Assembly (NCBI RefSeq): GCF_003315235.1
Contig: NZ_QNRU01000005.1
Coordinates: 25,021-89,020 of the forward strand
Reading direction: 5' to 3'
Source of the DNA: Neisseria gonorrhoeae
GTDB lineage: Bacteria; Pseudomonadota; Gammaproteobacteria; Burkholderiales; Neisseriaceae
Length of the DNA: 64,000 bases
In this document: in pieces, positions 61,669 to 64,000 of the stretch
Layout of the letters: each line of letters opens with the position of its first letter
How positions within the stretch are numbered: position 1 is the stretch's first letter
Program-made: the position numbers and the translations under genes
Notes under the pieces: model-generated
Told to the model about the DNA's origin: nothing
The model's database searches: none
Seen by the model: the letters and a program-made list of their open reading frames with translations, nothing else

Positions 61669-62425
61669 TTACAAATACTCTTCCACACTCACGCCATTTA
61701 GCCCGTCTGAAACCACGCTGATTTTGTAATCGCCAAAACCGCTTGCGGGCGTACCTGATTCGCCGTTTACGCGTTCGACTTTTACGGTGTCAAACAGTTT
61801 ATGTGCAGGCTGGCTGCCGAGTGCGCTGTCGTGTTTGAAAACAACCAGTTTGCGTGCCGCCATTTCGCCACGGGCGGCTGAGCGGTCGTGTTCAAACATC
61901 AACGTCAGGGCTTGCCAGAGTTTGGCTAAGTCGTCGTCTGAAAAACCGGTTTTGGCGGCAAGGTTGGCGGAGATAAAGCCATGCACGCGGTAGACCACGT
62001 AAGGGACGATGTATTTGCGCCCCATGGTGCGTTCTTTTTCCAAGTCTTTTTCGTTGGTTACCGCCATGCGTGTGATGGAAACTTCCGGCGGCACAATCGG
62101 GTCGATGGATTGGGCAAACGCCAGTTGTACCGGGCCGCGCACTTGTCCGCTGTTGACTTCGGTGGTCATCACAGCGCCGAAGGTTCGGATATCGAAGAAG
62201 TTTTTACACATCCACGCGGTAATGTCACGGGCTTTGGCTTCGTCCTTCGGCAGTTTTTGGCTTCAGACTCAATGCCGAGTGCTTCATAAGCGCGTTTGTT
62301 TTGCAGGTTCAGCACGCTTTTTTCTTTGACGTAGATTTCGTAACCGGCTTCGTTTTCGCTGCTGATTTCGACAAAATTACGGATTTTGCGTTTCAGGCAG
62401 ACATCGGTTACCAAGCCTTTGGATG
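61669..62425 (-). pseudogene. cas7: cas7 (csd2, type I-C), truncated at the 5' end and frameshifted
   Basis: Cas7c forms the crRNA backbone of Cascade. The N-terminal start is gone: the frame begins inside KGLVTDVCLKRKIRNFVEIS near 62425, joined to cas8c. After ESEAKN at about 62262 a missing A in an A run breaks the frame; restoring it gives [20 protein letters not shown] and continues into the open C-terminal part ([20 protein letters not shown] to the stop at 61669). Both lesions prevent a functional subunit. Confidence 0.88.

Positions 62426-64000
<1,575 letters not shown>

Overview
The window is a chromosomal segment of Neisseria, almost certainly N. meningitidis. The basis is the very dense DNA uptake sequence GCCGTCTGAA (often as inverted pairs acting as terminators), Correia elements, dRS3/NIME and REP2-type repeats, an opa gene, the H.8 lipoprotein Lip, lipid-modified azurin (Laz), a TdfH-like TonB receptor and a phase-variable AutB-like autotransporter. 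Most of the window is ordinary core genome.

Layout. 1-9.9 kb: efp (5' part) with its modifying enzyme earP, then miaA, tadA, a DUF456 gene, rlmB, a frameshifted NCS2 xanthine/uracil permease, dapA-bamC and pip. 10-15.4 kb: surface and repeat region with an out-of-phase opa gene, a NIME/dRS3 block, a TonB-dependent receptor whose expected start codon reads ATA, a Correia element and an IS110-type transposase scrap. 15.4-23.2 kb: lysC, rph, a universal stress protein, tcdA, scpA, pncB and argS. 23.2-25.2 kb: a CAAG repeat, then a REP2-type element leading directly into a membrane sulfatase-like gene. 25.6-38.6 kb: ABC permease, thermonuclease, rpiA, ispF-ispD-dnaQ, an MFS transporter with ccoS, ackA, dsbD, hpnC, a SlyD-like isomerase and lip.

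40.1-42.8 kb is a block of Haemophilus DNA. The 3' end of Haemophilus tmk and the 5' end of holB flank an autotransporter, and Haemophilus uptake sequences (AAGTGCGGT) replace the neisserial ones. The autotransporter is broken at three places. 42.8-58.3 kb returns to core genes: smpB, waaF, tRNA-Asn, an alkylated-DNA repair gene, two adjacent broken genes (YbhB-like and AraC-like), dapE, a hemerythrin-like protein, laz, dciA, secA, and the dnaG-rpoD pair.

58.3-64 kb is a decayed type I-C CRISPR-Cas locus, read on the minus strand. It holds cas5, a cas8c split by a Correia element and fused by deletion to cas7, a frameshifted cas7, an intact cas4, and a cas1 fragment joined to a second partial cas4 that carries an IS1106-like MITE. 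No CRISPR array or cas2 is visible. Three AT-rich cargo genes sit inside the locus: a stand-alone PUA/EVE-like protein, a small acidic protein, and a two-helix membrane protein with a zinc-ribbon-like tail. They are the best candidates for something undescribed.

Many genes here are switched off or broken (permease, opa, autB, ybhB, araC, cas7, cas8c), several at short repeats or homopolymers. That fits a phase-varying, recombining pathogen, although single-base indels in homopolymers could also be sequencing errors.
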